Shown piece by piece: positions 34,327 through 47,155 of a stretch of 64,000 nt of DNA. Both the position numbers and the translations under genes were made by a program. The stretch comes from Hoplostethus atlanticus (lineage: Eukaryota > Chordata > Actinopteri > Trachichthyiformes > Trachichthyidae). Position 1 is the first letter of the stretch; each line of letters starts with the position of its first letter. The notes beneath the pieces were generated by a model. The model saw only the letters and a list, made by a program, of their open reading frames with translations. It was not told where the DNA came from and did not search any database. The stretch is taken from NCBI GenBank assembly GCA_034670405.1, contig JAXDDX010000004.1, positions 10,916,001-10,980,000 of the forward strand, given 5' to 3'.

Positions 34327-36347
34327 AGGTTTTAAAAAGCGCTAGCTATGTACTCAGAAAGAGATAAAAAGCAGCTGGAACATGTCCTTTTTTAAAATGT
34401 ACATATTGTTATTTAGCATCATTCAAAGTACTGTAGTTATGTAGCTTCAAGAGGCTCTTTAGGTGCATACGGTCCGCCCTGAGGCGATGCACCACGTGTC
34501 AACTCGACGTCCTGGAGAATGTTTTTCTACTGTTAGTGAATAAGCCCCGATGCCTGAAAAAAATGCATGAGAAAACTTGTCTTCCAAAATAATGCACATG
34601 TCTTTTTTACGATGCAACTCATTGAGCAGTCCTATACCACTTGAGTCCGCTTGTCTGAGCGTTTTGGTTTTTCTACTCAGCCTATAACAGCATGGGCGCC
34701 TTTCTGTTGATGGTAATGATTGCGAGTCATGACCATCAGCATTAAAGCACTAAGGCCTACCGCAGTTTTTCAGACAGCCAAACCATCCCGCCGACTTCAC
34801 CGCCGGCGTTTCACTTGTGCTTCATTCTTAAATCTGCAGCTCAAGGGGGAAGTGAACAAAAGGAAAAATTCAGCTACTCTTCATGAACAATTAAGAAACG
34901 TGTACTTATAAAACCCTTTGTATTTTGCCTCACATAACCACCATCAGGGTCTGTAGCTCAATTTTTCCCTTTCTGTCACTTCCCAACTTGATCCATGCAC
35001 CTTGGGAGAGCTGCAACGCTCCCTCGGTCAATAGTGGCATCAAATCCATGGTACTGTACTTTGACTGACATCTGAGATGGGCTGCAGAGGTGTCAGGAGG
35101 TGCATAGTAGGCTAGAGTAAAGGGCATGCATAACCCACAAGTGGAACTATTTTAATATACTATAAATATATACTGCTCAAAATATATCGTTCAGAAATGA
35201 TGACAATTCAGATACCGTCAGATACGCTGTCATTCAAAAAAGAGCACGCTGAATTGACTTTTGAATAGTCTAAATTTCATGGCATTGTATTGCCATCTGG
35301 TACTCCAACGCTTATTATTTGCAAATAGTATTTGACCAAAGTCTGGTATTGTTGCTCTCCATGCATGTTCATCATTTGAAAGTGATTCCAAGGTACAAAG
35401 GGATTTGCAGTGTACCTGAAAACTGAACTACTTGCTGGACAAAAGAACAGCTTCTATACTTTTCCTCCTTTTGACTTTTAGTAGGGAAATTGCAAAAACT
35501 GAACCCAAATCCATCCATGTCTTCAGGTCACTTCTGCCCGTCCTGAGGGGAGAAAGTTTTTGTGGCCTCAATGCCATATAATGTTCCCCCAGCTGTCCAG
35601 ATGGGGGTTGGGAGTAGTGCAGGCAGTGGTTTCAAGGGCAGTCTGCTGAGCCAGAGTAATTTGGCATCACAGATGAAGTGCTGCCACTTAGTGGAGAATT
35701 TGATACTGCAGCTAGACTGGCAGTGTGTCTACATTATATTCAGCATGGACAAGAAGTGTAGAACATTTAGTCATTTAGTCAGAGAGTCCTCAGCAGGATC
35801 GAGGAAATGGAAGGTTATTTTTGTGTTTTTATCACTTTATCATTTGAGTGTTTTTGTGTTCTGCTTTTTCACAAATCACCAAACAGGCTTACAAGCAATA
35901 GAGGCCATTGACCTAGCAATGATTATTCAGCTCAAGGCTATCACGAGACCTTCTCTTGTGGAGGTGTTGTAGGTACCTGTCCGTTATTAGAACTTTGTAA
36001 GCAGCTAACGTCTTAACTCAACTCTACTGCTTTGAGGGGATAACGGACGAGAACGTGCAACATCAAGAGTGTCTGTTCTCTGCAATATGTGAGCGAAGGT
36101 GTATAGGTGGGTGTGTAGTCTGCAGAGACTCTGTATGCGTGTGCATGTATGTGTAAGTGGAACTGAATTGAATCTCTGCATGTCTGAAAGTTTTTCAACC
36201 CCCCTCCCCCAAACTCTGATTTCATCCCAGCGATCAGCCCCGTGTAATGGTTGCTTATTTTTTCTATACAAATGTAAAGATTTTTTTTGGTGAAAATACT
36301 GGATATAATTTTGATTATGTTCCACGTATAATTTATCGATCTTTGGG

Positions 36348-36353
36348 ATTAAA
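36348..36353 (+). terminator. tmem229b: Probable distal polyadenylation signal, tmem229b
   Basis: ATTAAA followed 25-45 nt later by a GT-rich element (CTGTGTCCTGTGTGTGGTTTG, positions ~36,375-36,395), a good arrangement for cleavage near 36,370. Confidence 0.45.
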
Positions 36354-37189
36354 TGTATTTATTTGATCATAAATTCTGTGTCCTGTGTGTGGTTTGCAAC
36401 ACATCTGATACCCGTCATAATATCTGCTGACTAAACATAACAGTAAGTATTGTGTACATGCTGCTACCAATTAGGTTGGCGGTACAACAGAGACAAAACA
36501 GATGGATAACACAGCAACGAGCAGCAAACGGAGACAAAAATATATTGGCATGTTTCCAGGCAACCCTTCCCCAACGCTTTCTGGCAACAAGATGTTTCTG
36601 TGGGAAAAAGCGCTGATCTGGAGGCAGCTCCTCGGGCACCATTGTCCCCAAAAGTATGTCTGGTATTACCTAATGTATTTGTGAGACCACTTGGCTGGCA
36701 TGTCGGTAAAGGAAGATGCACATATCAGCTTAAACTCAAGTCATGGAGTTAGAAATAGGTTGGCAGTGATATCCAAAGCTGCAGTACTTGATTTTGGCCA
36801 CACGGTGTCTCTCTTTCACTAGAAAAGGCAAAGCTGTGCAGCCGATTCTACTCCACGGGCCTCCATGAATCATCTCTGTGTATTTAACAGCTATTTTCAT
36901 GACTGGGCCGCCCCAGCGATGGGACAATGGTTGGCTGAAAATATAACAAGGTAGGTGTGACAGTTGAAATAGGTTGAGGCTTTTTTTTTTATCACGAACC
37001 AGCCTGCTCTCTAACTTACGGCAATATGGGTAAGTTCCCACTCCTTTGTGTTCGTCCCATCATGCATTCACCGCAGGCTTAGAGTTCAGATGAATGTAGA
37101 CGGAAGGAATATGCATGTGTCAGCATCATGATCAAAACAGTACGGTGATGACAGGTTTCCTTTTGTTTTTTTTGTCATGGCGGCCTCGG

Positions 37190-37300
37190 GCGAAAATGTC
37201 CTCCCCCTCCCTCTTTCGCTGCCACACCTGAGCGGAGCCAATTACTTGTGCCGGCTAATCCCTTGATTAGCTCCCTGGCCCTGGGCTTCCAACCAGAGTT
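37190..37300. promoter_or_regulatory. Candidate conserved non-coding element
   Basis: Contains homeodomain-like sites (CCAATTACTTG, TAATCCCTTGATTAG, the latter bearing a TAATCC site) in sequence free of repeats while everything around is microsatellite-rich. Conservation cannot be checked here. Confidence 0.3.
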
Positions 37301-37547
37301 CAAGTTGAAACTGTGAGCCCCTATGACTACAACTGGATGAGGGTGTGTCCACTTCACACACACCTGAACAACATGAACCTGCTCTGGCCTTGCCTGACTC
37401 TGCTAGCATGTTGCTTCACGAGGCCTCCTCCTCCAATCACTGGCCCACACTCCAAATATGGAGATCCACCACCTGTAAGCTGTACGGCGGAGATGAAAGG
37501 TATCGGGTATCAGCTTTAGGCCCCTATGCATACGCTTGCATGCATGC

Positions 37548-37590
<43 letters not shown>

Positions 37591-37867
37591 GCAGCTTAGA
37601 TTTCTTGCTTCTTTTCTGTGTGACTTCATTGTTCTCCATGGCAGGTTTCCAGTTTGCTTAGCAGGAAGTGAAGACGTATAGAACTCCAGGGATTAATACA
37701 ACAGTCACGTGTGCAGCGTGGATGAAGTGAATGAATGCATAGTGGAACGGGGTCACTGTGTGTGTGTGTGTGTGTGTGTGTGTGAAGGGGTCCCGCAAAA
37801 TGTGTGTGACAGCTACCTGAGTGCTGCAATCACACACGTTTTGATTGAACATGAATAAATGATAAAC

Positions 37868-37898
37868 TGTGTGTCTGTGTGTGTTGTGTGTGTGTGTG

Positions 37899-37941
<43 letters not shown>

Positions 37942-37947
37942 GTGTGT
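37868..37947 (+). repeat. (TG)n microsatellite, ~80 nt
   Basis: TG array with three TGTTGTG interruptions. Two further TG arrays flank it within 400 nt. Confidence 0.95.
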
Positions 37948-38069
37948 AAAGGAGCCTATACTGTGTTCTGAAAATGTGTGGGACAGTTGAATGTCAGGTT
38001 GGCAATGGAGAGTGGTGGGGCGAGTGACAGCGTCATGGTGCATTTGTTGAGCGTCACTAAGAGAGGGTT

Positions 38070-38110
<41 letters not shown>

Positions 38111-39237
38111 GTGGTTGACAAAGTGAATAGCTCCATCAAATCAAGGGCAAGACCTTAACATTTGCATTTCCACTGAATCAGGCCGGCGAAGAAAGAGACG
38201 TCCATTGAGGGGAAACTAGTTTGACGTGTGAATGAGCGAATGCGTCGGGCCTTTACCGAAACACATTCATGCCTCCACAGTCCTGGACAGAGTTTGTGTC
38301 TATTGCCGACATCCTGCTGGAAAAATCTGGGCCTTTTTAGTCACTTTTTCCCCCCCATGTACGCTTCTTGGCAGGCGGGCTCTCCTGCAGTCAGGCTTGG
38401 ACTAGCAGGCGATGGAGAATGGCTCACAGATCACGTACTCTTCTTCCTCTTGACCTTAATATGTTTTCACACTGTTCTCGTTTGGCCCGTTTCCATTCGC
38501 CAATGAAATCTGACCGCACCGCCGAGCGTGCCAATGACGTCTGTGAGAGCCGGGCATGCAGTGGAGGGTAAACCCACCTCAACGCACTTTACCCAACTTT
38601 GTTATTTGCAGAAGAGAGTTCATCCACCCAGCTGACGTGTGGCACACATTCATAGTGAGTAGTATCAAACTGCTGCGAAAGAAATGAAGACTGGGTAAAT
38701 TAGTGCTTTTTATTATATTTTTATTTTATTTTATATTGCCTTCTGATAATTCCCAACTGGATAGTTAACCTCCATTTTTATTGCCACCAGGCCCCATATG
38801 TTACATACATACTATATATGGGCTTAGCGTGTGTTCAGGTGTGCAATGTCTTAAGGTTATTTTCTTTTAGACAATTCTTTGGGCAACTTAAATAAACTGA
38901 GAACTATTAAAACAACTATAACAAGAACTCCCAACATAATCAGTGTTGAGGCCGCTCCATTTTACAGTGTTGGCCAAAAAATTGCCCTTTTCACGGCTGC
39001 CTTTATGAATGAGCAGAATTGATTTGTGGATGTGAGTCCTTCTCCACAGCCAGAGAGGAGGAAGAGGCCTTCACAGGTGTCTTCCCTGCGGTGACTTCGG
39101 AAACATGGCTGCTCACTATCCATTTCCTGTCTCAAGGCACATGAAACGAGAGCACATCTCCTCCGGTCCTGGAGCTTTTTAGACGGCCGGATGACAGATC
39201 CTGAATGAAGGCCCGTCCTAGTGTGTAAGCCGTCCAG

Positions 39238-39388
39238 TCCACCAGTCAGTAAAATGACATTTCATATCTGGCGTGACTCCTGCGTGAGCAAAACAGACAG
39301 GCAGGTTGTGCCTAGTTGCTGTTGACAGTTTGAACCCGTGGCCAGCTGTAGCTCCGCCCCCTAGCCTGCCGTTATGTAAACGGCCGTG
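39238..39388 (+). repeat. ~151-bp direct duplication, copy A
   Basis: From TCCACCAGTCAGTAAAA to AAACGGCCGTG. Nearly identical to 40,811-40,962, with only a handful of differences. The flanks do not match. Confidence 0.92.
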
Positions 39389-40281
39389 GCTTATCTCCTG
39401 CCAGACTTTGCATAACGAGAAGGAGCACAGCTTTCCCACGCTAGTTTGCATGAGAGGGTTACTTTACGTCTAATTGTTTTTGAACAGCGCTGCGTGTTGA
39501 GCTAGCGCGGTTTCATCCAACGTAGCGCTCGTCCACGTTGGGGTATCGCTGAACATTGTGGTGAACTGTTGGATTCAGGTTGTGCAGTAAACAGCATCCC
39601 AAACACAAAGGCTTCTGTTGAACGTGTTGTGGGTGCTGTGTGTTTTCAGTGAAATCCAGTTTGCTCAGTATATCAATGAAGGGTGCTTTCATCATCACCC
39701 CCGGGGCGATGGAGCAGAACAGATCTAGGCCTGAGGCGAACGGAGAGCCCGCCAAGACGAAACCTTCCACCGCCCCCGCTTCCCTTCCCATGTTCCAGCA
39801 GTTGAGATTGTTTGTACTGTAAATAATCAATTTCCAAAAAGTCCATTCAGCCCATCAGATAAGAGGGAAATGTTCTTATTCCTTCGCTTCCATATTATCC
39901 TCCCCCCCTCCGCCGTGATCCCCGTCTCTCCCCTCTCTCCCCTCTCCTGTGTTGGTCCTCTGTTCGAGGTGTCCAGGACTATTACCGGCAGCTCTGCTCT
40001 CGAGGTACTCGGCAGAGCGTGACTTATGGTAATGGGTCCTGGCAGGAGAGAAAATAAGAGCAGTTATTAAAATTAATGGCTGCTGCTTCTCTTGCGGTCC
40101 AGGGGTACGGGAGGGAAGGGGGGGAGGGAGTAGGGGGGGAGGGAGGGGGGAGGGAGCTTGATCCGGGCTGGGGTGCACTGGCGCCCATTCAACACCTATC
40201 TGTCATTCTCCAGCAGCACCTCCCTACTGCTGCAGAGGGATTCAATGTGCATGTGTCTCTATCTGTGTATGCATGTGTATG

Positions 40282-40341
<60 letters not shown>

Positions 40342-40777
40342 GGTACGTGTCATTCCTGCTTAGTCTCAAGTCCAGATTCCTTTCCATTTGGCCTTTTCAG
40401 GCGCAGGTTTTGGGCACCGATCAGAGCGTCCTACTTGCCTAGCGCTAGCCCACGCCAGCTCCCCTCCAGTCCGCCGGGCCAGCCGGGCCCAGCCTGCGTT
40501 GTGTCTTAACACGGTCCGCTGGGCTTCAAACAGACGCCACACTGTACTGCAGCTTCGGGCCCGTCCTCGTTCCCGACTTTGAAGTGGGAATCCTTGCACT
40601 TAGCACATTCTAACGTCATCATAGCTCGGTTTTGATGGGAGCCAAATGCCCGGGGTGGGGGGGCTGGTTCAGTTCTGGTAGGCCATGTTGGCTCCTTCAG
40701 AATCAGGACATTTTATTCCCACTATGTCTCCGTAGCGAACGCAGGCATAGATGCACATTGGGGGGACTTGTGGGATA
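39389..40777. other. Gene-free stretch between the duplicated copies
   Basis: No coding exon supported. It includes AT-rich complex sequence at 40,045-40,085 (AGTTATTAAAATTAATGGCT), a G/GGGA-rich run at 40,105-40,157 and a long TG array at 40,277-40,337. Confidence 0.6.
40277..40337 (+). repeat. (TG)n microsatellite, ~61 nt
   Basis: Uninterrupted TG array ending in GCGCGGGTACG. Confidence 0.95.
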
Positions 40778-41001
40778 CAGCTAGCTAACTGGCTGGTGAT
40801 GCTACCAATGTCCACCAGTCAGTAAAAAGACATTTCATATCTGGCGTGACTCCTGCGTGAAGCCAAAACAGATGGCAGGTTGTGCATAGTTGCTGTTGAC
40901 AGTTTGAACCCGTGGCCAGCTGTAGCTCCGCCCCCTAGCCTGCCGTTATGTAAACGGCCGTGCTAACAGCTAGCTAACGGGCTGGTGATGCTACCAATGT
41001 C
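40778..41001 (+). repeat. Duplication copy B with 35-bp flanking direct repeats
   Basis: Copy B (40,811-40,962) of the 39,238 segment is bracketed by two 35-bp direct repeats at 40,778-40,812 and 40,967-41,001, both starting CAGCTAGCTAAC and ending GCTACCAATGTC, with one mismatch. Confidence 0.9.
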
Positions 41002-41461
41002 TCTCTGTTAGCATTACAACGTTAGCAGTTGTTACCATTTCATATGTGAAATACGTAGAAGTTGGCGTGGCCGACATCTTGGCAGGATGACAAACATATA
41101 CAGTACCCTAGAGTTCTTTAATATCAGTTTGGTCTTAGATGTTTATTTCTTTGTGTTTTTCGTTACTGCTCGTTTTCATTTCAGTATTTTTGAAAGCCTT
41201 GTTTTTCTGTTGTACACGTGCCTGAGGCGTTTGCACAGTGCGGTAGATGTTTAGATTGGGCTCACTAATTGCTGATGGGAATGTAGGAGTGTCCAGCCCT
41301 GAGCCCTGTGGAACTACGTCTTCACTACGTTCGTAACGTTCATGACATGTCGACCTTGAAGTTATAAATTAACTATATTTAACGGTGTGACTGTCAGGCC
41401 ACGTGCTTGTTTGCACTAATGACAGATGCTAGTTACCATTGAGTGTGCAAACATACACGCA

Positions 41462-41499
<38 letters not shown>

Positions 41500-41859
41500 A
41501 TATGTCATAATTCAAACAAGCAGAGATAAGACTAACAGTATTACACATCCTCCAAGCTAAACGGCAGGGGCCTGTTCGTTGCATAAGCCCTTTGGTCATC
41601 ATCTGCTCACGGGGGTTGAACTCATGTTTTCCGACTGTGGGACAATGACTTGCCTTGTAGAGGGAAGTGTTTGTGTTTTCCATGCAAAGCTTCCAAGCTG
41701 CTGGCAGTAGTGCCCGGTGGCTCGGTCTGACACGGGCCTCTTGAGTAACTCCAGGATGCCATTAGCTTGAGTGACTGGCTGCGGCTGCGTGTCAGGCTGC
41801 GTCCTTGTGTTTGGGCCTCTGTCGGACGGGCCTATTCCCTCTGTACCCTCCACTCTGAG
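41002..41859. other. Gene-free stretch before hAT-type MITE
   Basis: AT-rich then mixed sequence with a CA array at 41,463-41,494. Nothing coding recognised. Confidence 0.6.
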
Positions 41860-42388
41860 TAGGGGTGGGCGATATGACTAAAAATCAATATCGTGATTAT
41901 TTCAAACTTTTACCTCGATTACGATTAATGAACGATTATTTTATTTGTTTGTTTAGTTTGAAATTTGTTTTATTTTGAAATTGACCGGATGCTCTATGCC
42001 GTTCCTGTGTCTGACTTCCTGCCCGGCTTGACACATTCGCTAGTAGCTCGCAAAAAACGAACGGTCCAAACCTGTCTGAACACGGCGTTATTGGACGGGG
42101 CGGAGGGACGTGACTGAATACGACGTAGTATTTTTTAAGGGGACAGTTCATGAACGCAGCATTGGGGAAAGTATTTGGCCCATTCATTCGCGGGAAAGTG
42201 ATGTTACGTCTGATGCGCGCACACACACACACAGACACTCACACTGGTTGCTTTGCTAACTGGCGCTTCTAGACGTTCCTCGTTCTTGTAGCCTAAATAA
42301 CAATCGAAATGAACGATTTTGAAAATGTGCCACGATTACATAATTAAATCGCGATTACGATTATAAACACGATTATCGCCCACCCCTA
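41860..42388. mobile_element. hAT-type MITE, 529 bp
   Basis: Ends TAGGGGTGGGCGATA and its exact reverse complement TATCGCCCACCCCTA. It is flanked by a perfect 8-bp duplication ACTCTGAG (41,852-41,859 and 42,389-42,396). The interior has GATTATTT/CGATTACGATTA blocks next to each end and a CpG-richer centre, but no transposase frame. These are the features of a non-autonomous hAT element. The intact ends and duplication suggest fairly recent insertion. Confidence 0.93.
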
Positions 42389-42396
42389 ACTCTGAG

Positions 42397-45149
42397 CTTG
42401 GTTTACCCAGGGCCTAGGAGCACCTGATGGGCCCTTTGAAAGCATAGCCGTGCAGCTGTGGAGGTAAAAGGCACACAAGCAGCCACGGCGCTACATCTTC
42501 TTATAGACTTTATATCTTAACCACACCAGTCCTGCCATTTCAGCCAGTACCTTTATCTAGGTGGGTGAGCCCCGCAGGTTACAGCCCAATCAACTGCTTC
42601 TATTAGTTTTTTAAAGTTTCATATGCTACGCTGGCCCAGACGTGGTGCGGCCTGCTGTAGGAACCGCCGAGGGGCCCCCGGCAGCCTGCATGGCAGCCCC
42701 GCTCTACAGGAGGCTACAGTGCAGACTGCTGTTTGTGCAGGTGTGCCGGAGTATGACGTCTGATTATGAAATATGCTGGACGTTCACGGCCTTTTGTTTT
42801 TTCAACCATTTGCTGTGTTCAAAAAAGCCCCCATTTGAGAGTCAAGGAAAACAGCGTGATTTCCGGCCTGGGTCAATTCTGTGGTGTAGCAAGAGGCCAT
42901 AGTTTCCCCCCCCCCCCCGCCAAGCTGGTAGGCTGAAAGCAAAGGGGCACAGTCAGCGTTTATTTATAGAGCAGCTTTGATGTGCGGACTGACAGGTGAT
43001 ATTTCAACGTGAAACATTAAGCTGTGGGCAACCTCTGAACTCATAGTGGTGCGGCAGACTGCCACCTGTGAGCCCGGCTCGCTCAGGCCTCCTCTTACAC
43101 TGTGTGAAAGTGGGATGGGTGATGGAGCTGTGGAGAGAGCATGTACTGTAGCTGGCATCAGGCCAACACTTGAGCTGTCAATCTCAATGTCACTTCGGGG
43201 GGAAACGTCTTTATTTGACGTGCATCCTGTAACCGTGGGACGTGGCGGTTGGTGTGATACCTCCCTACGGGTGTCCATCGGCCGGCAGTCATTGGACACC
43301 CTGTTTACTGCCCTGTTGAGCTGTTAAGAATGGAGAGCGGCAACAGCGAAATGCGAGGCCAGACCTGTTTGCCTGTCAGTGAAAAGGGTCCAGCAGTGAA
43401 AGAGAATAATCTAGCATCTGCCTGGTTAGCCGGTGTTGGTTTTGGCGTGGAGCTCAGTGTGGTTTGTGTAGTCCGACTGTGGCCCTCAGCTCGCCTGGTC
43501 CCCTCATGGGAGCTTCACCCACCCCCCCCTCCGCTCACCCTCTTACCTCCCTCCTCCTCCGCTGCACTTTATGAAGCACTTAAGTTATTTTACATCATGT
43601 CTACTCTCCGCAACATTTCTCTCCCGCAGCCGCCCCCCCCCCCCTACAAATCTCCCTTGTCATTATGAAAATAGCGCCTTGCTGCAGCTTTGCACGCCAG
43701 CATCTGGCTACAGAATAGCCCCTCTGTGGATGTGGATTTCGGTACTGTGTGTGTGAGAGTACGTGTGAGCGTGCCTGTGTGTGTGTGTGTGTGAGTGTGT
43801 GTTTCTGGGAATACGAGACGGGAGATGAGTGATTGCTCACAGCTGACGGGAACACACGCTTCTTGATAGGAACCTCACGTGCGACGGCAGAAATGTCCAA
43901 CTTCGGGGGTGTAATCGTGACAAACGGCACAATTCCTCCGGTGTGTCTTCAGGGAAAATGGCCTCGCCGCGTTCTGCTTCGTGGCTCGCGGGAGACAGAA
44001 GCCGGCCGAGGCATGATGCGACCTGTTGAGGTGAGCACGTATGTGTTTTTACCTACGGCGGTTCTTTGCGGAGAAAAAGATCCTAATAGTCTTTAATCCT
44101 CCTCCATCATCTTGGCAGGCCCTTCCCTCCGTCCTGCCCGCTGATTGGCTGAGAGCCAGTGGCCAGACAGATCGCGGAGTTCAGCGCCATTGTGATGTCA
44201 CAGTGGGAACGCTACCTGAGGGCTCCCCCTTTGTCTCTCCTGAGCTGGCTCTGACCTCTGTTAGTCAGCCTGCTTTATGTGAGTGATTGATTTAGTCTGC
44301 AAACACACAAACACACACCCTCTAACCTTTCATGAGAGCTCAGAAGACTAGTATTTCTTCCTCCCTTAATGTTTGCTCTAGCTGCTCTTGCTTGTCAATC
44401 AAACGTGCGGGCAGGCATGTGCACATAGACAAACACCACACACACACACACACACACTCACACTCAGTCACAGACAAGTGACGGGGGTGGAAAAGTAGGT
44501 TATGTAAACTGGAAGTGCAGGTTTTTGGGGCTTTAGTGGCGCAGGGATCTATGAATGGCTGTCCAAGGGCCTGGGTGCGTAAGCAAGCAGGTCTGCCTCA
44601 TTGTCTGAGTTCATCACTGACCTCATTCTTTAATTTCTTTGAAAAACAACTTGGTCAGGCTCACGTGGTAGCCGGGATTACCAGGTCTAGACAATGACTG
44701 TGAAACCAACACTGTGACCAGGATTCTTTCATAGATAGACCAGTGTTTCCCCTCTGTTGGCTTTCCAACTGTGGTAGGAAGTGCAAAGTCATGTGACGTA
44801 AAAGAAATCAAAAGGTTATTAAGTCAGAAAATTACTGTTAGGAAATATGATCCAGTCCCAGAATACATTTAAGATCAATCGACTTGAACTTTGATGTGTG
44901 TTTGGTTTTCCTACAAACCTCAGTGAAGTTTTGTAGTAGATAATGAATTTTTAGAGTTTGAAACGGAGGAGGAAGACGCTGGTCCAACGTTGAAGGACGG
45001 GGCCAGACCAGTGCTACAAAGGGTCGCAGGGTCACGGGGGTTAGGGGTTCACATACTCCCAAATGCCCCCTCTCTCCAGCAGGTGCCACGATGTGACCTT
45101 GACTGGGACGTAGGGTATGTGAGTGTATGAGCCCCCCCCGGGTCCTCTG
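42397..45149. other. Gene-free stretch, 2.75 kb
   Basis: Mixed-GC sequence with C-runs (42,905-42,918, 43,629-43,642), TG at 43,773-43,801 and CA at 44,439-44,456. The segment 44,100-44,240 is repeat-free with a CTGATTGGCTGAGAG (CCAAT-like on the minus strand) site. No exon supported. Confidence 0.55.
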
Positions 45150-45365
45150 GGACCCCGTGAGGCAGATCTGTGACAGAGTGGCTGTGATCTCGGTGGGACG
45201 GCGTGGCCGCGGCAGCATGTGCTGAGGGTGACAGACTGCGCCGCGCCGGACCGCGGGTCACTTTTCCACCGGACACTCGCCCGCCTTTGATGTCTGCTCC
45301 TCGCGGCGCGCCGACAGTTGGTGCCTCTTTGCCCCCATTCGCCGGTCCCACGTTACATTGGCAGA
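45150..45365. promoter_or_regulatory. Small CpG-dense island
   Basis: GC-rich with many CpGs (GGCGTGGCCGCGGCAGC, GCGCCGCGCCGGACCGCGGG, CGCGGCGCGCCGAC). It could be a promoter or enhancer of an unannotated transcript, but no adjacent exon was recognised. Confidence 0.35.
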
Positions 45366-45710
45366 CCACCCATATCTGAAAAAATGTCCTGCCAGGTTTA
45401 GGTTTTCTCAAGAATGTGTCCCTCCCCCCCCCGCCCCGTCCACGCCTGCCCAGCCCATCTGGACCCCTCTTAACCTGGGAAACGCAACAATGATTGCAAT
45501 GGGTGTGTGTGTGTGTGTATTGGTGTGTGGTATATACTGTGTGTGGCCTCGCCATACGGGACAGTTGATAGCCTCTGTAAGTTAATTCCAATGTGAATAT
45601 CAGTATCATCAGTACCAGAATGAAGTCAATACTGTAAAAACTCCAGGGTTCATTTATATCTTCTTTAGGTGTTTTCCTAACGATGCATCTATTTCTCCTT
45701 TCATCTGTAG

Positions 45711-45744
<34 letters not shown>

Positions 45745-46849
45745 TTACGACAAAGATGAGGTCAATCTGGGTAAATCGTGCTTTCCTGTGTTTTTTTTCC
45801 TGGTACTTAGTTTGGAGGACTTTAACCCCGCTTCACTGTTACCCTATCGGACCGAGGTCTCTGACACGGCGGCCGCTTGTTTTTTCCAGGTGATTGGTTT
45901 TGATACAGGAAGCATTTCATGTGTTTATGGGAGCTTGTCGGAGCAGATGTGGAGTGGCGAGGGCTGTTAAATGTGGAGATAAAGAAAAAAAAAAACGCCT
46001 GTGTTTGAGCAGATAAGACGGCCGGGAGGGGAAGGAAGACGGTTGTCTGACACACCCCGCTGCTGTCTGGGTAGGAGCTCGGGCCCTGAATCGGAGAGCG
46101 CACCTGTCTGTGTGGGTGTGTGTGTGGGTGTGTGTGTGTGTGGGTGTGTGTGTGTGACCTGATGCCTTGGTCTTGTGACCGACTGCCCGATTGACTGGAG
46201 GCCTAGTAGGCTCTGTGTGTGTCTCTGAGCATGTTAGCCAATCAGAAACAAGAAGTGCAAGGTCGTTTCGGGGTCGATGCCTCACTGTCACATTGGCTAA
46301 GTGTAAGGCTCTTTTACATTGAAAAACAAATTTGGGTCGGGTCCAGGTTGATCGTCAGTGTGAAAGGGTGTACCTGTGACTGTTGCACGTTGCTCTGATA
46401 GGTCGAACTAGTCAGTAGTGTCATTCACACATCGGTTACTATTTGCTCAAATCCCAAAGCTCAAATTTTTATTAAAGCCCTACTTTAAAGCATCCCTCCA
46501 CTGACCTCAAGCCTTGCCAGTAAATCATTGGTTTACAAGGCAATTTTCTACCAAAATAAAACAAAATAAAAGTATCAAAATAAGACACAGATGATTGGCC
46601 TCGTTTTGACCGCGACTGGAAGAAATAATCAGACTTTTTGTAACGCTTTGAAAAGGATGATGCTTTCATCATAAATCACAGATTCTACAGATGAAACCAA
46701 AAGATTTAAGCTGTGTGACGATAAAACCTTCGGTCAAAAACCAAACTGAAAGATTTCACTTTGTGCCACATTTGAAGTTAGGTAACTGCACACCTTGAAT
46801 AACGTCAGATACAACATCCGACTACACTCCTTCACCTCCAACCAATGGC

Positions 46850-46882
46850 TGTGTGTGTGTGGGTGTGTGTGTGGGTGTGGGT

Positions 46883-46922
<40 letters not shown>
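46850..46922 (+). repeat. (TG)n microsatellite with GGGTG interruptions
   Basis: About 73 nt of TG, first half broken by GGGTGTG units, second half pure. Confidence 0.95.
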
Positions 46923-46925
<3 letters not shown>

Positions 46926-47119
46926 AACATGACTCAGAAGTCGTTTGGCCAGAACACCCATGTGTGTCTGTGAGAATCAGACTGTGCCCTCTGTGTCTGT
47001 CACTCTTGTTTTGTTGTGGCTGGGTGTTTGAGTCACAACGTGTACTGTGTGTTGTCTGGAAGAGTATCAGATCACTTTACCTCTCTTTTGTATCACTGCT
47101 ATCACTGCTCACACACACA

Positions 47120-47155
<36 letters not shown>

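Larger units (their letters stand above)
36380..39237. other. Gene-free stretch with TG arrays and possible conserved element
   Basis: No coding exon supported. Long TG arrays lie at 37,552-37,586, 37,757-37,782, 37,868-37,947 and 38,073-38,108. Complex, low-repeat sequence at 37,190-37,300 (CCAATTACTTG, GGCTAATCCCTTGATTAGCT) looks like a regulatory element. Open frames here come from the TG/CA arrays. Confidence 0.6.

Noticed and set aside
45049..45738. 229-codon open frame on the minus strand, the longest in the gene-free region
   Set aside because: It starts in a translated CA/TG array (VCVCVC), runs through CpG-rich sequence, and has no recognisable domain or splice-supported extension.
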